NCBI GenBank assembly: GCA_024640305.1
Contig: JAHEFG010000013.1
Span: forward strand, 1 to 46,573
Direction: 5' to 3'
Source of the DNA: Gammaproteobacteria bacterium
GTDB lineage: Bacteria; Pseudomonadota; Gammaproteobacteria; Steroidobacterales; Woeseiaceae
DNA: 46,573 bases
How positions within the stretch are numbered: the first letter of the stretch is position 1; each line of letters begins with the position of its first letter. Below the pieces are notes generated by a model. It was not told where the DNA came from. It did not search any database and saw only the letters and a program-made list of their open reading frames with translations. The position numbers and the translations under genes were made by a program. Shown piece after piece: positions 24,901-33,365 of this stretch.

Positions 24901-25793
24901 ATAAGAAACTCAAGCCTGCCACTTAAGGCGAGGTCAACGAGTCCGGCGATGGCAATGTCATCGATATCGATATCAGCCGTTGCACTGGTAACTCTTTTGT
25001 TTGCAAACTTAAGCGACAACTGGATATCGCCCTTACCCGAATCGAAGCGCGCCGCTTGTGCCGGCTGCATCGCCGTAACACCTGCGAGCTTGACGTCTTC
25101 AATATCGACGGTGATATCCCAACTGCGATCTTCAGCAGGCAGCGACAGCAACTGGGTCGCAGCAATCGTCAGTCGGCGACCGAGTTTTTGCGGCAGCTCC
25201 ACCGTTGCATCGACAAACAAACGAACGTCATCCCGACGTACAAGAAAACTGGAAACCAGGAACCTCTTGGGTTTCTCGTCTCCTGGCTGCAGGAAAAGCA
25301 GCTCGATATCCTCGCCAACAACTTCGATGCGGCCAATGTCCGCGTTCGTGCTACCGGTGCGCTCCGGGAGCAACTCGTCAAGCGGATTGCCCTGAATCCA
25401 CCACTCGCCGTTCTCCAGCTGTCGAACCTCGATAGTCGTCTCGCGCACCGCGACCTGATCAGGCGCCAATTGTCCGTCGAAAATAAATCGCGCCAACCCG
25501 ACGCCTACACTGACTTCATTCGCCGCAACGATTCTCTTCGTATCATCGGGAGATGTTAACTCCGCGTCGTAAAACTTGATTTCCGGCCCGCTGAGCCCCC
25601 AACGCGCATCCATGCCAGAAAATTCGACCGACAATCCAATCGCGGTGCTGGCCCACTCCTTGATGTCATCCTGGTACTCGGGGAGCCTTGGCAGGAACAG
25701 GCGAAACAAACCGACCGCTATTGCCAACAGGATCACGAGGCCGCCAGCCAGGTAGATGGCGAACCTGATCAGGCGTTTGAAAAACTTGTTCAT
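21948..25793 (-). CDS. yhdP: AsmA-like inter-membrane phospholipid transport protein YhdP
   Basis: The protein has 1281 residues, matching YhdP (about 1270). One N-terminal transmembrane helix (about residues 11-31) anchors a very long periplasmic part built of repeated beta segments (DUF3971 and AsmA-like C-terminal region). The last part includes LDLGWSGGPSEDLMESLDGEVTVKIG, typical of the family end. YhdP, TamB and YdbH span the periplasm as hydrophobic-groove bridges and carry phospholipids to the outer membrane. It lies 22 bases after rng and 21 before the nitrilase gene in the same transcription unit. No frameshift is seen in this long frame. Confidence 0.93.
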   Translation of the reverse strand: MNKFFKRLIRFAIYLAGGLVILLAIAVGLFRLFLPRLPEYQDDIKEWASTAIGLSVEFSGMDARWGLSGPEIKFYDAELTSPDDTKRIVAANEVSVGVGLARFIFDGQLAPDQVAVRETTIEVRQLENGEWWIQGNPLDELLPERTGSTNADIGRIEVVGEDIELLFLQPGDEKPKRFLVSSFLVRRDDVRLFVDATVELPQKLGRRLTIAATQLLSLPAEDRSWDITVDIEDVKLAGVTAMQPAQAARFDSGKGDIQLSLKFANKRVTSATADIDIDDIAIAGLVDLALSGRLEFLMDNDGWLVAADDLRATTPVGKWPVSTLRLETGTDQSGKIVMIDAQASYLNFAHAAVVMPWLNEKQRAMLADIDPSGIVRNFALTVSDFDADVPNFDISMELLDVGMAASGKRPGIRGFSGSLRSDRSGGRLEIDTDNLVVTSPLILGKPLGFDTTSGTVIWRRSNNRTTLLSDSIVLRNDFFENETSVEVSYVDGDTAPVVDMESTFSISDIAVAKLYIPYMAKRPRMSQWFQEGLVSGDIPRGKASFHGALDKFPFEEGEGLLRIEGTIRDAVLVYQPKWPAAEVISAEVIVENLRLYSERSRIINAGNEIVNGRLEIANFRQPVLTLSALANGTLESLHNLAINSPINELLGGQLDNVKVSGAATASLDLSVPIRDWESFEFTTQLQTSSGSLEFAGFSAPLTELSGSVTIEREDVSSESLNGQLLGRPVSIELMQAPENMPNYRVIANATGAVTAEALSEELRLPLAERISGEAAYTARLLFPRGNVEEPSSFTVEIASDLVGLVSHYPVPLGKPAEGSVALSGDIYLPRGGNRIESEGNAGDLFSWQIAFAKDDIWDLDSGLIVFGTEPVSTALPDTRGLHLRGHADYVYAQDWFDMAKNAVSKVGMAERIRSIDMSVKDLHLIGQHLVDHRVRMDRSAQDWLVQLEGDSVVASAFVPYDFNSGRSIVIEAEKLLLPGDDQDSDRPRTQIDPRSLPSITVKADELAFGDRHLGAVEATFKRTADGLTSDAIVARDPTFEIVGNGSWVIDESDSLGHRSKFMATLTSSDVKTTMTRLGYSPGIVGDDMSMLLDLGWSGGPSEDLMESLDGEVTVKIGAGRLEEVKPGAGRVFGLMSVAALPRRLALDFTDVFGKGFAFDKISSTFTLVDGNAYTCDLALEGPAADIGIVGRVGLVQRDYEQIAVVSANFGNALPVAGALVAGPQVAAVLLIFSQIFKKPLKEVGQVYYDLSGTFDEPVVETATEETLALLAEKTGCVKAAE

Positions 25794-25815
25794 AAATTAT
25801 GCATCGTAGTGGGCA

Positions 25816-27297
25816 TCACATCAGGACAACGTCGAACTGATCTTGCGAATACAAGGCCTCGGGCTGGAAACGTATGGACTTACCTGTCTGCTCCTCAAGT
25901 TCCGCCAGACTCGGTGCCTGCTCGTCCAGCAGCAACTCGATGATATTCTGATGCGCCAGCACCATCGCCTCATCAAATTCAAACTGCCGTGACTGGCGGA
26001 TTATCTCTCTGAATATTTCGAAACACACTGTCTCTGCGGTCATAACAAAGCCGCGACCTTCACAAGTTTGACAGTCTTCGCAGAGAATGTGCTGCAAACT
26101 TTCGCGGGTACGCTTGCGAGTCATCTCCACCAGGCCCAGCGGCGAGATGGGCATCAATTGATGCCGGGCGTGATCCTTCGCCAACGATTGCTCCAGCACC
26201 CGCAAAACATTGTCGCGATGGTCTTCCAGTTCCATGTCGATGAAATCGATAATGATGATACCGCCGAGGTTGCGTAGCCTGAGTTGCCGTGCAATTGCGA
26301 CAGCAGCTTCAAGGTTGGTGCGGTATATCGTCTCCTCGAGATTGCGATGGCCGACAAAGCCACCTGTATTGACGTCTACCGTAGTCATCGCCTCTGTTTG
26401 ATCGAAAATAATATAACCACCTGATTTCAAAGGAATACTTCGATCAAGGGCCTTGCGGATGTCGTCTTCGATACCGTGCAGGTCGAAAATGGGACGCCGC
26501 CGCCGATATTGCTCAATAATGGGCACTACGTCTGGCAGGAACGTGTCTGCAAAGTCGCGCATCGCATCAAAATCTGCCTGTGAATCCACCAGAATATGCT
26601 CAACATCACTTGTCACGAGATCTCGAAGAACCCTTAACGGCAACGACAGATCTTCGTGTACCAGTGTTTTTACACTCCCTTTGCTGCACCGTTCCTGAAC
26701 GACGCTCCAGAGCTTTAGCAAGAACTTGAGATCGGCACGCAGCGCGTCGGCATCTGCCCCTTCTGCGACCGTTCTGACAATGGCACCGCATTCAAGATCG
26801 CGTTCCGCCAATATCCCGGAAACCAGCTCCCGCAGCCGCTCGCGCTCTTCTTCGTCTTCGATGCGCGCCGAAACGCCAACACCCTCTCCTTTGGGCAACA
26901 ACACAAGATGACGCGACGGCAACGTGATATGCGTGGTCAGTCGGGCCCCCTTGTTGCCGAGCGGATCCTTGACTACCTGCACCAGGACCTCAGCCCCCTC
27001 GCGAACAAGATCGCGAATATTCGGCAACTCCTCGTCCGTTTCGACGCCAATGCGAGGTTTGGCGATGTCGGAAACATGCAGGAAGCCTGTGCGCTCGAGG
27101 CCGATATCGATAAACGCGGCCTGCATCCCGGGCAACACGCGCGAAACACGACCTTTGTAGATATTCGAAATAACACCGCGGCGTGCCGAACGTTCGACAT
27201 GAACTTCCTGCAAAATACCGTTCTCGAGCAACGCTGCACGAACCTCGCTGGGCGTTACATTGATCAGTATTTCTTCTCTAAGTGATTCGTCCGTCAT
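25816..27297 (-). CDS. rng: Ribonuclease G
   Basis: The 493-residue endonuclease processes the 5' end of 16S rRNA and degrades mRNA. It has an N-terminal S1 domain (GVISNIYKGRVSRVLPGMQAAFIDIGLERTGFLH), the RNase H-like and 5'-sensor parts, and the DNase I-like catalytic block TTVDVNTGGFVGH, then IIIDFIDMELEDHRDNV with the metal-binding Asp residues. The zinc-link cysteines are in CEDCQTCEGRG. There is no long disordered tail as in RNase E. Its ATG overlaps the maf stop by 4 bases. Length matches E. coli RNase G (489). Confidence 0.96.
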   Translation of the reverse strand: MTDESLREEILINVTPSEVRAALLENGILQEVHVERSARRGVISNIYKGRVSRVLPGMQAAFIDIGLERTGFLHVSDIAKPRIGVETDEELPNIRDLVREGAEVLVQVVKDPLGNKGARLTTHITLPSRHLVLLPKGEGVGVSARIEDEEERERLRELVSGILAERDLECGAIVRTVAEGADADALRADLKFLLKLWSVVQERCSKGSVKTLVHEDLSLPLRVLRDLVTSDVEHILVDSQADFDAMRDFADTFLPDVVPIIEQYRRRRPIFDLHGIEDDIRKALDRSIPLKSGGYIIFDQTEAMTTVDVNTGGFVGHRNLEETIYRTNLEAAVAIARQLRLRNLGGIIIIDFIDMELEDHRDNVLRVLEQSLAKDHARHQLMPISPLGLVEMTRKRTRESLQHILCEDCQTCEGRGFVMTAETVCFEIFREIIRQSRQFEFDEAMVLAHQNIIELLLDEQAPSLAELEEQTGKSIRFQPEALYSQDQFDVVLM

Positions 27298-27872
27298 TCG
27301 GCCAGAACTCTTAATCCCGCATTACGCAACAACTGCGACGTTTCGAATACAGGCAATCCGACCACACCCGAGTAACTGCCGGATATCGCCTCTACAAAAA
27401 TACCGCCGCGACCCTGGATGGCATATGCGCCGGCCTTATCGCAAGGCTCTCCACTGTGCCAGTAAGCCAGCGCTTCGTCAGGACGGATTTCCCGAAACTT
27501 GACCTCGGTAGTCGACACAACGGTCTGGACTTTTCCCGATGCCAGTACTGCAACGCCAGTTAAGACTCGGTGTATCCGGCCAGAAAGACTCGCAAGCATC
27601 TCAAGACACGCATCACGATCTTCAGGTTTACCGAAAACTTCATCCTCGAGAACAACCAGGGTATCTGCTCCGACCACTATTCGAGAACCATCGACGTCGG
27701 CGGCCATTGCTTTGGTGCGCGATAGCCGCAATGCCATTGCCTCCGGCAGTTCGCGCGGCAAACGCTGTTCGTTGACGTCTACACCAGTAGCAGTAAAGGC
27801 GAGCCCGAGAGATCTGAGAATGTCCTGTCGTCGAGGAGACTGGGATGCGAGATGTAACCTGGGATCAGCCAT
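27294..27872 (-). CDS. maf: Maf-type nucleotide pyrophosphatase (dTTP/UTP, YhdE-like)
   Basis: The 192-residue Maf protein hydrolyses non-canonical or excess nucleoside triphosphates to monophosphates. The signature LASQSPRRQDILRSLGL is at the N-terminus, followed by ADTLVVLEDEVFGKP with the catalytic Asp and the substrate block GEPCDKAGAYAIQGRGG. The YhdE subgroup, found next to rng, acts on dTTP, UTP and modified pyrimidines. The gene lies between rlmH (5 bases) and rng (4-base overlap), as in other gammaproteobacteria. Confidence 0.94.
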   Translation of the reverse strand: MADPRLHLASQSPRRQDILRSLGLAFTATGVDVNEQRLPRELPEAMALRLSRTKAMAADVDGSRIVVGADTLVVLEDEVFGKPEDRDACLEMLASLSGRIHRVLTGVAVLASGKVQTVVSTTEVKFREIRPDEALAYWHSGEPCDKAGAYAIQGRGGIFVEAISGSYSGVVGLPVFETSQLLRNAGLRVLAE

Positions 27873-27877
27873 TGGTG

Positions 27878-28348
27878 TTATTCGCGATGGTAGGGGTGAC
27901 CCGATTGCAATGACCAGGCACGATACAGCTGCTCTGCAAACAGCACGCGCGCAAGACCGTGCGGCAAAGTCAGGTCGGACAACGACCAGGTACTGTCAGC
28001 ACGTTCCCGACACGCAGAAGATACGCCATCAGGCCCTCCTATAATGAAACAAAGATCCCGGCCATCGCTTTGCCAATCAGACAAACGCTTTGCCAGTTTC
28101 CGGCTCGTCATTTGTTTGCCGCGCTCATCGAGCAATACGACCTGCTCGTTCGAACCCAGCTTGTTGAGAATTTGTTCGCCTTCCGCCTCGCGGGCGTTGT
28201 TCGACTTGTCACTTTTTCCGCGTCGGGCGGTTGCGATCGAATCCAGGCGAAATTTCCACTCGCGCGGATATCGGCCAATGTAAATATCGACAGCTTCGTC
28301 AACCCAGGATGGCTGACGATCGCCGACAGCGATAAGTCTGATATGCAC
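27878..28348 (-). CDS. rlmH: 23S rRNA pseudouridine-1915 N3-methyltransferase RlmH
   Basis: The 156-residue SPOUT-class methyltransferase modifies pseudouridine 1915 in helix 69 of 23S rRNA. Conserved parts are EGEQILNKLGSNEQVVLLDERG, FIIGGPDGVS (SAM-binding knot) and WSLSDLTLPHGLARVLFAEQLYRAWSLQSGHPYHRE, the invariant C-terminus (read as two blocks ending YHRE). The start is GTG at 28348, 3 bases after the rsfS stop. Length matches E. coli RlmH (155). Co-occurrence with rsfS is standard. Confidence 0.96.
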   Translation of the reverse strand: MHIRLIAVGDRQPSWVDEAVDIYIGRYPREWKFRLDSIATARRGKSDKSNNAREAEGEQILNKLGSNEQVVLLDERGKQMTSRKLAKRLSDWQSDGRDLCFIIGGPDGVSSACRERADSTWSLSDLTLPHGLARVLFAEQLYRAWSLQSGHPYHRE

Positions 28349-28351
28349 GGC

Positions 28352-28705
28352 TTAGCCGTCGGTAGCCACACGGTCGCCAGCTGAGCCCAGCGACCAGAGT
28401 TTCTCCAGGTTATAGAACTCACGAACCTTCGGCTGCATGACGTGCACCAATGCGTCCTGCAAATCGAGCAACACCCACTCGCCGCCATCCTCACCCTCTA
28501 CACCAAGAGGCCTGCGGCCGGCAGCCTTCGCCTTCTCAATAACGTTTTCGATGAGCGCTTTGACATGCCGATTCGAGGTACCGCTCGCGACTACCATATA
28601 GTCAGTGACCTCAGTCAAATCGCGAACATCAAGCACGGTGATGTCCTGTGCTTTGACTTCCTCGAGAGCGTCGACGACGAGCTCACTTAGTTGCTCGCTG
28701 TTCAT
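28352..28705 (-). CDS. rsfS: Ribosomal silencing factor RsfS
   Basis: The 117-residue protein binds L14 on the 50S subunit and blocks joining to the 30S under starvation. Family blocks: [28 protein letters not shown] and [21 protein letters not shown] (shown as separate conserved parts), then [10 protein letters not shown]. The ATG at 28705 behind AGAGAAG is chosen; the frame is open to 28753 but those residues do not belong to the family. It lies between nadD and rlmH, the typical neighbours. Confidence 0.95.
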   Translation of the reverse strand: MNSEQLSELVVDALEEVKAQDITVLDVRDLTEVTDYMVVASGTSNRHVKALIENVIEKAKAAGRRPLGVEGEDGGEWVLLDLQDALVHVMQPKVREFYNLEKLWSLGSAGDRVATDG

Positions 28706-28740
28706 GTGGACTTCTCTGCAAATTTCAAATGGTTCTCCTG

Positions 28741-29373
28741 TCAGGTATAGCAATGGTTGTCTACGATGATGTCGCGCACGACATCAGGCATTAGGAACCG
28801 TGGGTCACGACCGGCCGCCACGAGTTCGCGGATTTCGGTCGACGATATTTCAAGTTGCGTAACCGCATGGATATGAACTTTCCCGTGAGTTTTGTCATGC
28901 AAATCATCAATTTGGTGCGTGCCATATCGATCAATGATGTCACCGAGCGCGCCGATATCAGGCGCCCGCCAGCCCGGGCGATGCGCGACTACTATGTGTG
29001 CGAGGCCCAGGAACTCGTCCCAACGATGCCAGCTTGTCAGCCCGAGAAATGCGTCCATACCAACGATCAGACCCAGCGAAGCATCGGGATGTTCCTTGCG
29101 CAAGGAATTGAGCGTGTCGATTGTGTACGACGGCCCGTCGCGCCGCATTTCCCTGTCATCGACAACAAACCCCGGCTGCCCGGCAGCTGCCGCACGCACC
29201 ATTTCGAGCCGCAATTGTGCCGTTGCATAAGTGCTGCCACGATGCGGTGGGTCGCCGCTCGGAAAAAACCGGACCTCGCTCAAACGCAATGCCTGCAGCA
29301 TCTCGAATGCTGATCTCAGGTGTCCGTAATGGATTGGGTCAAAAGTACCGCCGAAAATCCCGATTGGGCTCAT
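28741..29373 (-). CDS. nadD: Nicotinate-nucleotide adenylyltransferase
   Basis: The 210-residue enzyme makes nicotinate adenine dinucleotide from nicotinate mononucleotide and ATP in NAD synthesis. The nucleotide-binding motif is [13 protein letters not shown] with the HxGH His, and the second signature ISSTEIR is near the C-terminus. Length matches the family (213 in E. coli). It lies 28 bases after holA and 35 before rsfS in the same unit. Confidence 0.96.
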   Translation of the reverse strand: MSPIGIFGGTFDPIHYGHLRSAFEMLQALRLSEVRFFPSGDPPHRGSTYATAQLRLEMVRAAAAGQPGFVVDDREMRRDGPSYTIDTLNSLRKEHPDASLGLIVGMDAFLGLTSWHRWDEFLGLAHIVVAHRPGWRAPDIGALGDIIDRYGTHQIDDLHDKTHGKVHIHAVTQLEISSTEIRELVAAGRDPRFLMPDVVRDIIVDNHCYT

Positions 29374-29401
29374 CGTGTGGCCGCCCTGGCATTGACCATG
29401 G

Positions 29402-30421
29402 TCACGCTGCTTTCCTGCGTCCGAGCGATAGACCTAGGACGATTTCGGTCGCGGCTTGCCAAGGGTCGCCATGGGTTTGACCTTTGGCTGCCCGATCCGC
29501 GTGGTTGGTCGCTTTTAGCAGCCTGTTAAAGTCGCCCGGCTGGTGTCGTGCCATACAACTGCGCACCAGCGACTGCCTGTTGTTCCAGATACGTGCCTTG
29601 CGCATGCCGCTTGCCAGATCCATGCCCTGGGCAATAGCGTCTGCCAGGCCTGCCAGGATGCGTAGTTCTCGCGTCAGCGCCCAGACGACGATGACCGGTT
29701 CGACACCTTCCGCCCGCAAGCCCGCAAGAACTTTCAGCGACCGCTTTGCATCACCGACCAATGCTGCATCGACGAGCTTGAATACGTCATACCGGCTGCT
29801 GTTGGCAACAGCGGAACTCACGTCATCGGCTGTGACCTTGCCTTCACCCAGCAGGAGCCTGAGTTTTTCGATCTCCTGGACGGCGGCCAGCAGATTGCCT
29901 TCAACACGATCCGCTATCAGGGCAATGGCACCACGATCAGGTTGCAGGCCCGCGCGCCGCATGCGTTCGGCAAGCCAGCCAGGTAATTCACGCGCGTCTA
30001 TGGGCCAGGTGGGAATATTGACACCCTCGGCCTCAAGCGTCTTCACCCATTTTGACGATTGAATGCGGCCATCAAGCTTAGGCGCACTGACGATCAACAT
30101 CAGGTCCGCGTCCAGCTGCCCAACAAGATCAACTATGGCCTGTCCACCCACACGACCCGGCTTACCGGTTGGCAATCGAAGTTCGACGATGCGACGCTCG
30201 GCAAACAGAGAGAGATTGGTCGCAGAATCGCGAAGTTGCTGCCAGTCAAATCCTGTCATCGCGACATGCAGGTCACGAGACGTAAATCCGTTCTCCCGTG
30301 CCGCCGCTCGAATGGCATCAAGCGCCTCGTCAACGAGCAAATGCTCATCCCCTGTTACCAGGTAGCAGGACGCGAGATTGTTCTTTAGATGAGACGACAG
30401 CTGGTTAGCTTTGATCTTCAA
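29402..30421 (-). CDS. holA: DNA polymerase III delta subunit
   Basis: The 339-residue clamp-loader wrench opens the beta clamp during DNA replication. It aligns with the family from the N-terminus (QLSSHLKNNLASCYLVTGDE, then EALDAIRAAARENGF) to the C-terminal collar (AKGQTHGDPWQAATEIVLGLS). The degenerate P-loop region has no GKT motif, as expected for delta. The start is TTG at 30421, overlapping the stop of the upstream Trm112-like gene by 4 bases (TTGA). In E. coli holA follows lptE; here lptE is about 5 kb away with leuS. Confidence 0.93.
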   Translation of the reverse strand: MKIKANQLSSHLKNNLASCYLVTGDEHLLVDEALDAIRAAARENGFTSRDLHVAMTGFDWQQLRDSATNLSLFAERRIVELRLPTGKPGRVGGQAIVDLVGQLDADLMLIVSAPKLDGRIQSSKWVKTLEAEGVNIPTWPIDARELPGWLAERMRRAGLQPDRGAIALIADRVEGNLLAAVQEIEKLRLLLGEGKVTADDVSSAVANSSRYDVFKLVDAALVGDAKRSLKVLAGLRAEGVEPVIVVWALTRELRILAGLADAIAQGMDLASGMRKARIWNNRQSLVRSCMARHQPGDFNRLLKATNHADRAAKGQTHGDPWQAATEIVLGLSLGRRKAA

Positions 30422-30672
30422 CCAAGCTGCTCCATATTGACTGATTCGCCTTGCAGCAAAACTGGTATGCCATTCGAAATCGGATACAACACTTTACCAT
30501 CGTCCGTGACCAGAGCCTCGGACAGTGGCTCCGCCAATACCCTGCCATCCTGGTTACTAAGCGTGCCGGAATCGATTGCCGCGTTGACATCTTTGAGCAT
30601 CGCGCTCCTGGCCAGCGACAGCCCTTTGTGTGTCACCGGGCAACGGAGTATTGAAAGTAGTCGTTTATCCAT
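30418..30672 (-). CDS. Trm112/YcaR family small zinc-ribbon-like protein
   Basis: The 84-residue protein begins MDKRLLSILRCPVTHKGL, the usual Trm112/UPF0434 start, and ends with YPISNGIPVLLQGESV, the family's second signature. Members are small activators or partners of methyltransferases; the E. coli relative YcaR is uncharacterised. Only one Cys of the usual pairs remains (RCPVTHKG), so zinc binding may be lost, as in YcaR. The ATG at 30672 is chosen for AGGA five bases before it; ATG codons at 30678 and 30690 are alternatives. It heads the long minus-strand operon. Confidence 0.85.
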   Translation of the reverse strand: MDKRLLSILRCPVTHKGLSLARSAMLKDVNAAIDSGTLSNQDGRVLAEPLSEALVTDDGKVLYPISNGIPVLLQGESVNMEQLG

Positions 30673-30732
30673 GTTCATCCTGTGCTTCAATGCTCATAAG
30701 TGCTTGTTTTTTAAATACTTGAAGGTGCGAAA

Positions 30733-30738
30733 ATTATA
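30733..30738 (-). promoter_or_regulatory. Candidate -10 box of the trm112-holA-...-tldD operon
   Basis: A perfect TATAAT lies on the minus strand about 60 bases upstream of the Trm112-like start. No convincing -35 box is found at 16-18 bases. It is in the short AT-rich part between two divergent genes. Confidence 0.4.
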
Positions 30739-30810
30739 CTATATCCTTCGCTCCCCCGCGCGTCCGAGGTATCCTGTTCTTAGCAACGCGCAGCATAACG
30801 GCACCCCAAG

Positions 30811-31209
30811 ATGGATCAAGACACGCCGAACAAGACTAACTGGCTCGACGGAGCTGCCGTTGTGCTATCTGCCCTGTGCCTGGTTCATTGTCTTGCACTG
30901 CCTCTCATTGTCATCGGCGTGCCCTTTCTGGCGCAATTCGCGGAAGGTCACCTGCATTTGCAGATGCTGGCCGTCGTACTGCCGCTGAGTTCACTTGCGC
31001 TCGGGATTGGATACCGGCGCCACCGGAGCGGCCGCATCCTTACGGCTGGCATCGTCGGTATGTTATTGCTGACTATTGGCGCAACCGTCGCGCATTCCCA
31101 ACTGGGGCTGATCGCCGACCGGGCATTTACAATATGCGGTTCGCTCACCCTGGCAACAGCACACTACTTCAATAGTATTCGTGCACAGGCCGCCTGCGAT
31201 TCATCGTAA
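30811..31209 (+). CDS. MerC-like integral membrane protein
   Basis: The 132-residue protein has four predicted helices and the cysteine motif LCLVHCLALP in the first helix, as in MerC-domain proteins. MerC takes up mercuric ions in mer operons, but many chromosomal MerC-like proteins stand alone with no known metal. No merA, merT, merP or merR is in the window, and the second Cys pair of true MerC is not evident (Cys at about residues 109 and 129). A role in metal or thiol handling is inference. The gene is divergent from the trm112 operon and convergent with yidD. Confidence 0.75.
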   Translation: MDQDTPNKTNWLDGAAVVLSALCLVHCLALPLIVIGVPFLAQFAEGHLHLQMLAVVLPLSSLALGIGYRRHRSGRILTAGIVGMLLLTIGATVAHSQLGLIADRAFTICGSLTLATAHYFNSIRAQAACDSS

Positions 31210-31217
31210 AGTCGAAG

Positions 31218-31484
31218 TCAATCCGCCTTGCCTCCGGAATCATCTTTGTCGCCAGGAACCGGGTCATAGCCTGAGCCGCCCCACGGGTGACAACGTGCAA
31301 TTCGTTTCGCAGCCAGCCAGCTGCCACGAAAGGCGCCATATTTGCGCAACGACTCAATAGCATAAGCCGAGCAGCTCGGTTGGTAGCGGCAATTGTTACC
31401 GAGAAGCGGCGATATCGTGTATCGATATAGCCAGACGAGTGCCAACAAGGGCCAGGCAAGCAGCTGTCCCAACGCTTTGAACAT
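31218..31484 (-). CDS. yidD: Membrane protein insertion efficiency factor YidD
   Basis: The 88-residue protein contains the diagnostic [20 protein letters not shown] and [13 protein letters not shown] blocks with three conserved cysteines. YidD assists insertion of membrane proteins via YidC, bound to the inner membrane by an N-terminal amphipathic helix. It is usually found in the rpmH-rnpA-yidD-yidC cluster; here it follows sufE, sharing the base at 31484. This location is less common but the protein is complete. Confidence 0.95.
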   Translation of the reverse strand: MFKALGQLLAWPLLALVWLYRYTISPLLGNNCRYQPSCSAYAIESLRKYGAFRGSWLAAKRIARCHPWGGSGYDPVPGDKDDSGGKAD

Positions 31485-31909
31485 TACGTCGACTGCACCG
31501 CCTCGGTGGCGAATGTGCGAATAGCCTTGAGCATCGACGACAAGCCGTTACTGCGCGTCGCACTCAGGTGCTGCTCAAAATTCAGTGCGGTCACAAAATC
31601 AGGCGGCGTATCGAGGATATCCTGCGGAAGTCTGCCGCTGTAAATTCGCAGTAACAGTGCGATGAGCCCGGACACGATCGCTGCATCCGAGGTCGCCTGA
31701 AAATAAAGTCTGCCGCCCTTCTCGCTGGCAATGAACCAGACTTGCGATTGGCAGCCGCGAATCTTGTTCGCATCTGTTTGCTCGGCCTTCGGGAATTCCG
31801 GCAGACGCCGACCCATGTCGATCAGGTACTGATAACGATCCATCCAGTCGTCGAAAAACCGAAACTCCTCGATTAACTCATCCTGCGCTGCTTGAACTTC
31901 GTTAGTCAA
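31484..31909 (-). CDS. sufE: Cysteine desulfuration protein SufE
   Basis: From TTG at 31909 the protein has 141 residues. SufE accepts persulfide sulfur from the desulfurase SufS and passes it on for iron-sulfur cluster assembly. The active Cys is in [11 protein letters not shown], and [19 protein letters not shown] matches the family start. TTG is preferred because GGAGG lies 4 bases before it and the overlap with cysS is then 8 bases; an in-frame ATG at 31939 would overlap cysS by 38. The rest of the suf operon is not in the window, and sufE sits between cysS (cysteine) and yidD. Confidence 0.9.
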   Translation of the reverse strand: MTNEVQAAQDELIEEFRFFDDWMDRYQYLIDMGRRLPEFPKAEQTDANKIRGCQSQVWFIASEKGGRLYFQATSDAAIVSGLIALLLRIYSGRLPQDILDTPPDFVTALNFEQHLSATRSNGLSSMLKAIRTFATEAVQST

Positions 31910-33281
31910 TTCGCCTCCAGGTCGTGCCGCTTGCGCCATCTTCTATCTGGATACCCGCTTCGGACAGCTGATCGCGAACGGCATCTGCGGCCGCGAAATC
32001 CCTGGCGGCTCGTGCCGCGTCCCGTTTTGCTATCAAGGCCTCGATATCGTCGGCTGAAAGCTCACCCTCAACGTGACCCGCAAACCAGGCTTCCGGGTCT
32101 GTTTGCAGGAAGCCCATCAAGTCGCCGGCAGCCAGCATCGCCGCCGCAAGTTGCTGCCTTTGCTTCGGATCAGTGGTCTTGTTTAGTGTCTTGGCCAGGC
32201 CAAAGAACTCCGACATCGCTTTTGGTGAGTTGAGATCGTCCTCGAGCGCAGCAACCAGCGCTTCCGGCACTTCTGCGTTTGCTCGCGCCTCATCGCTGAC
32301 ATCAATACCGCGAATTGCCCCGTACAACCTGTCGAGCTGTCGTTTGGCCGATTTGAGCGTTTCTGTCGACCAGTCGAGCGGTTGCCGATAGTGCGCGCTC
32401 AACAATGCCAGGCGAATAACTTCACCCGGTACGGTCTTGATCAGTTCATGCACGAGCACGACGTTGCCGAGTGACTTCGACATCTTCTCGTGATCCATCG
32501 AGAGGAACCCGTTGTGCATCCAGTAGCGCGCGAAATCTGCACCGTCATGCGCGCAACAACTCTGCGCAAGTTCGTTTTCATGATGCGGGAAAACGAGATC
32601 CAGCCCGCCGCCATGAATATCAATCGTACGCCCGAGGTGCTTCGCCGCCATTGCAGAACATTCAATATGCCACCCTGGTCGGCCACGCCCCCATGGCGAA
32701 TCCCAGCCCGGTAACTCCGGCGTCGATGGTTTCCACAGGACGAAATCCTGAGCAGCCCGCTTGTAGGGCGCAACCTCCACTCGCGAACCCGCAATCATTT
32801 CGCGAAGATCCCGTTTGGACAGTTCGCCATAACCCTTATAGCTGGCCACATCGAACAACACGTGTCCTTCAGCTTCGTAGGCAAAACCCTTGTCGATCAG
32901 CTCACCGATCATGCTGATCATTTCCGCAACGTGCTGCGTCGCACGCGGTTCGATATCCGGGCGCTGGACGCCTATAGCAGCCATGTCATCGTTGTAGGCC
33001 TTGATGTACTTGGCCGTAATCTCGTCGATAGGCTTGCCGGTTTCGATCGACGCAGCGTTTATCTTGTCGTCAATATCCGTGATGTTGCGCGCGAAAGTCA
33101 GCTTGTAGCTGCGCCTGAGTACGCGGGCGAGCAGATCGAAGACTACGGCCGGCCGCGCATTGCCGATGTGGGCGTAGTTGTAAACCGTTGGCCCACAAAG
33201 GTACATCGTCACCTCACCGTCGTGGAGAGGTTCAAATGGCACTTTGCGACCCTTGCGTGTGTCGTGTACTTGAATAGTCAT
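31902..33281 (-). CDS. cysS: Cysteinyl-tRNA synthetase
   Basis: From the ATG at 33281 the enzyme has 459 residues, as usual (461 in E. coli). The zinc site begins with MYLCGPTVYNYAHIGNARP, which also holds the HIGN class I signature. Further zinc ligands are in WHIECSAMA and FPHHENE, and the KMSKS loop is DHEKMSKSLGN. A longer frame from 33299 adds six residues that do not match the family. It is divergent from hisI by 84 bases and overlaps sufE by 8 bases. Confidence 0.96.
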   Translation of the reverse strand: MTIQVHDTRKGRKVPFEPLHDGEVTMYLCGPTVYNYAHIGNARPAVVFDLLARVLRRSYKLTFARNITDIDDKINAASIETGKPIDEITAKYIKAYNDDMAAIGVQRPDIEPRATQHVAEMISMIGELIDKGFAYEAEGHVLFDVASYKGYGELSKRDLREMIAGSRVEVAPYKRAAQDFVLWKPSTPELPGWDSPWGRGRPGWHIECSAMAAKHLGRTIDIHGGGLDLVFPHHENELAQSCCAHDGADFARYWMHNGFLSMDHEKMSKSLGNVVLVHELIKTVPGEVIRLALLSAHYRQPLDWSTETLKSAKRQLDRLYGAIRGIDVSDEARANAEVPEALVAALEDDLNSPKAMSEFFGLAKTLNKTTDPKQRQQLAAAMLAAGDLMGFLQTDPEAWFAGHVEGELSADDIEALIAKRDAARAARDFAAADAVRDQLSEAGIQIEDGASGTTWRRID

Positions 33282-33365
33282 GGTTGCGAATGATAGCAAT
33301 ATTGCTGCGCGCTGCTACGCCTTGTATTCTGCCGCCCGTTGCCGAAGTTTTCTGAGGAATTACAA

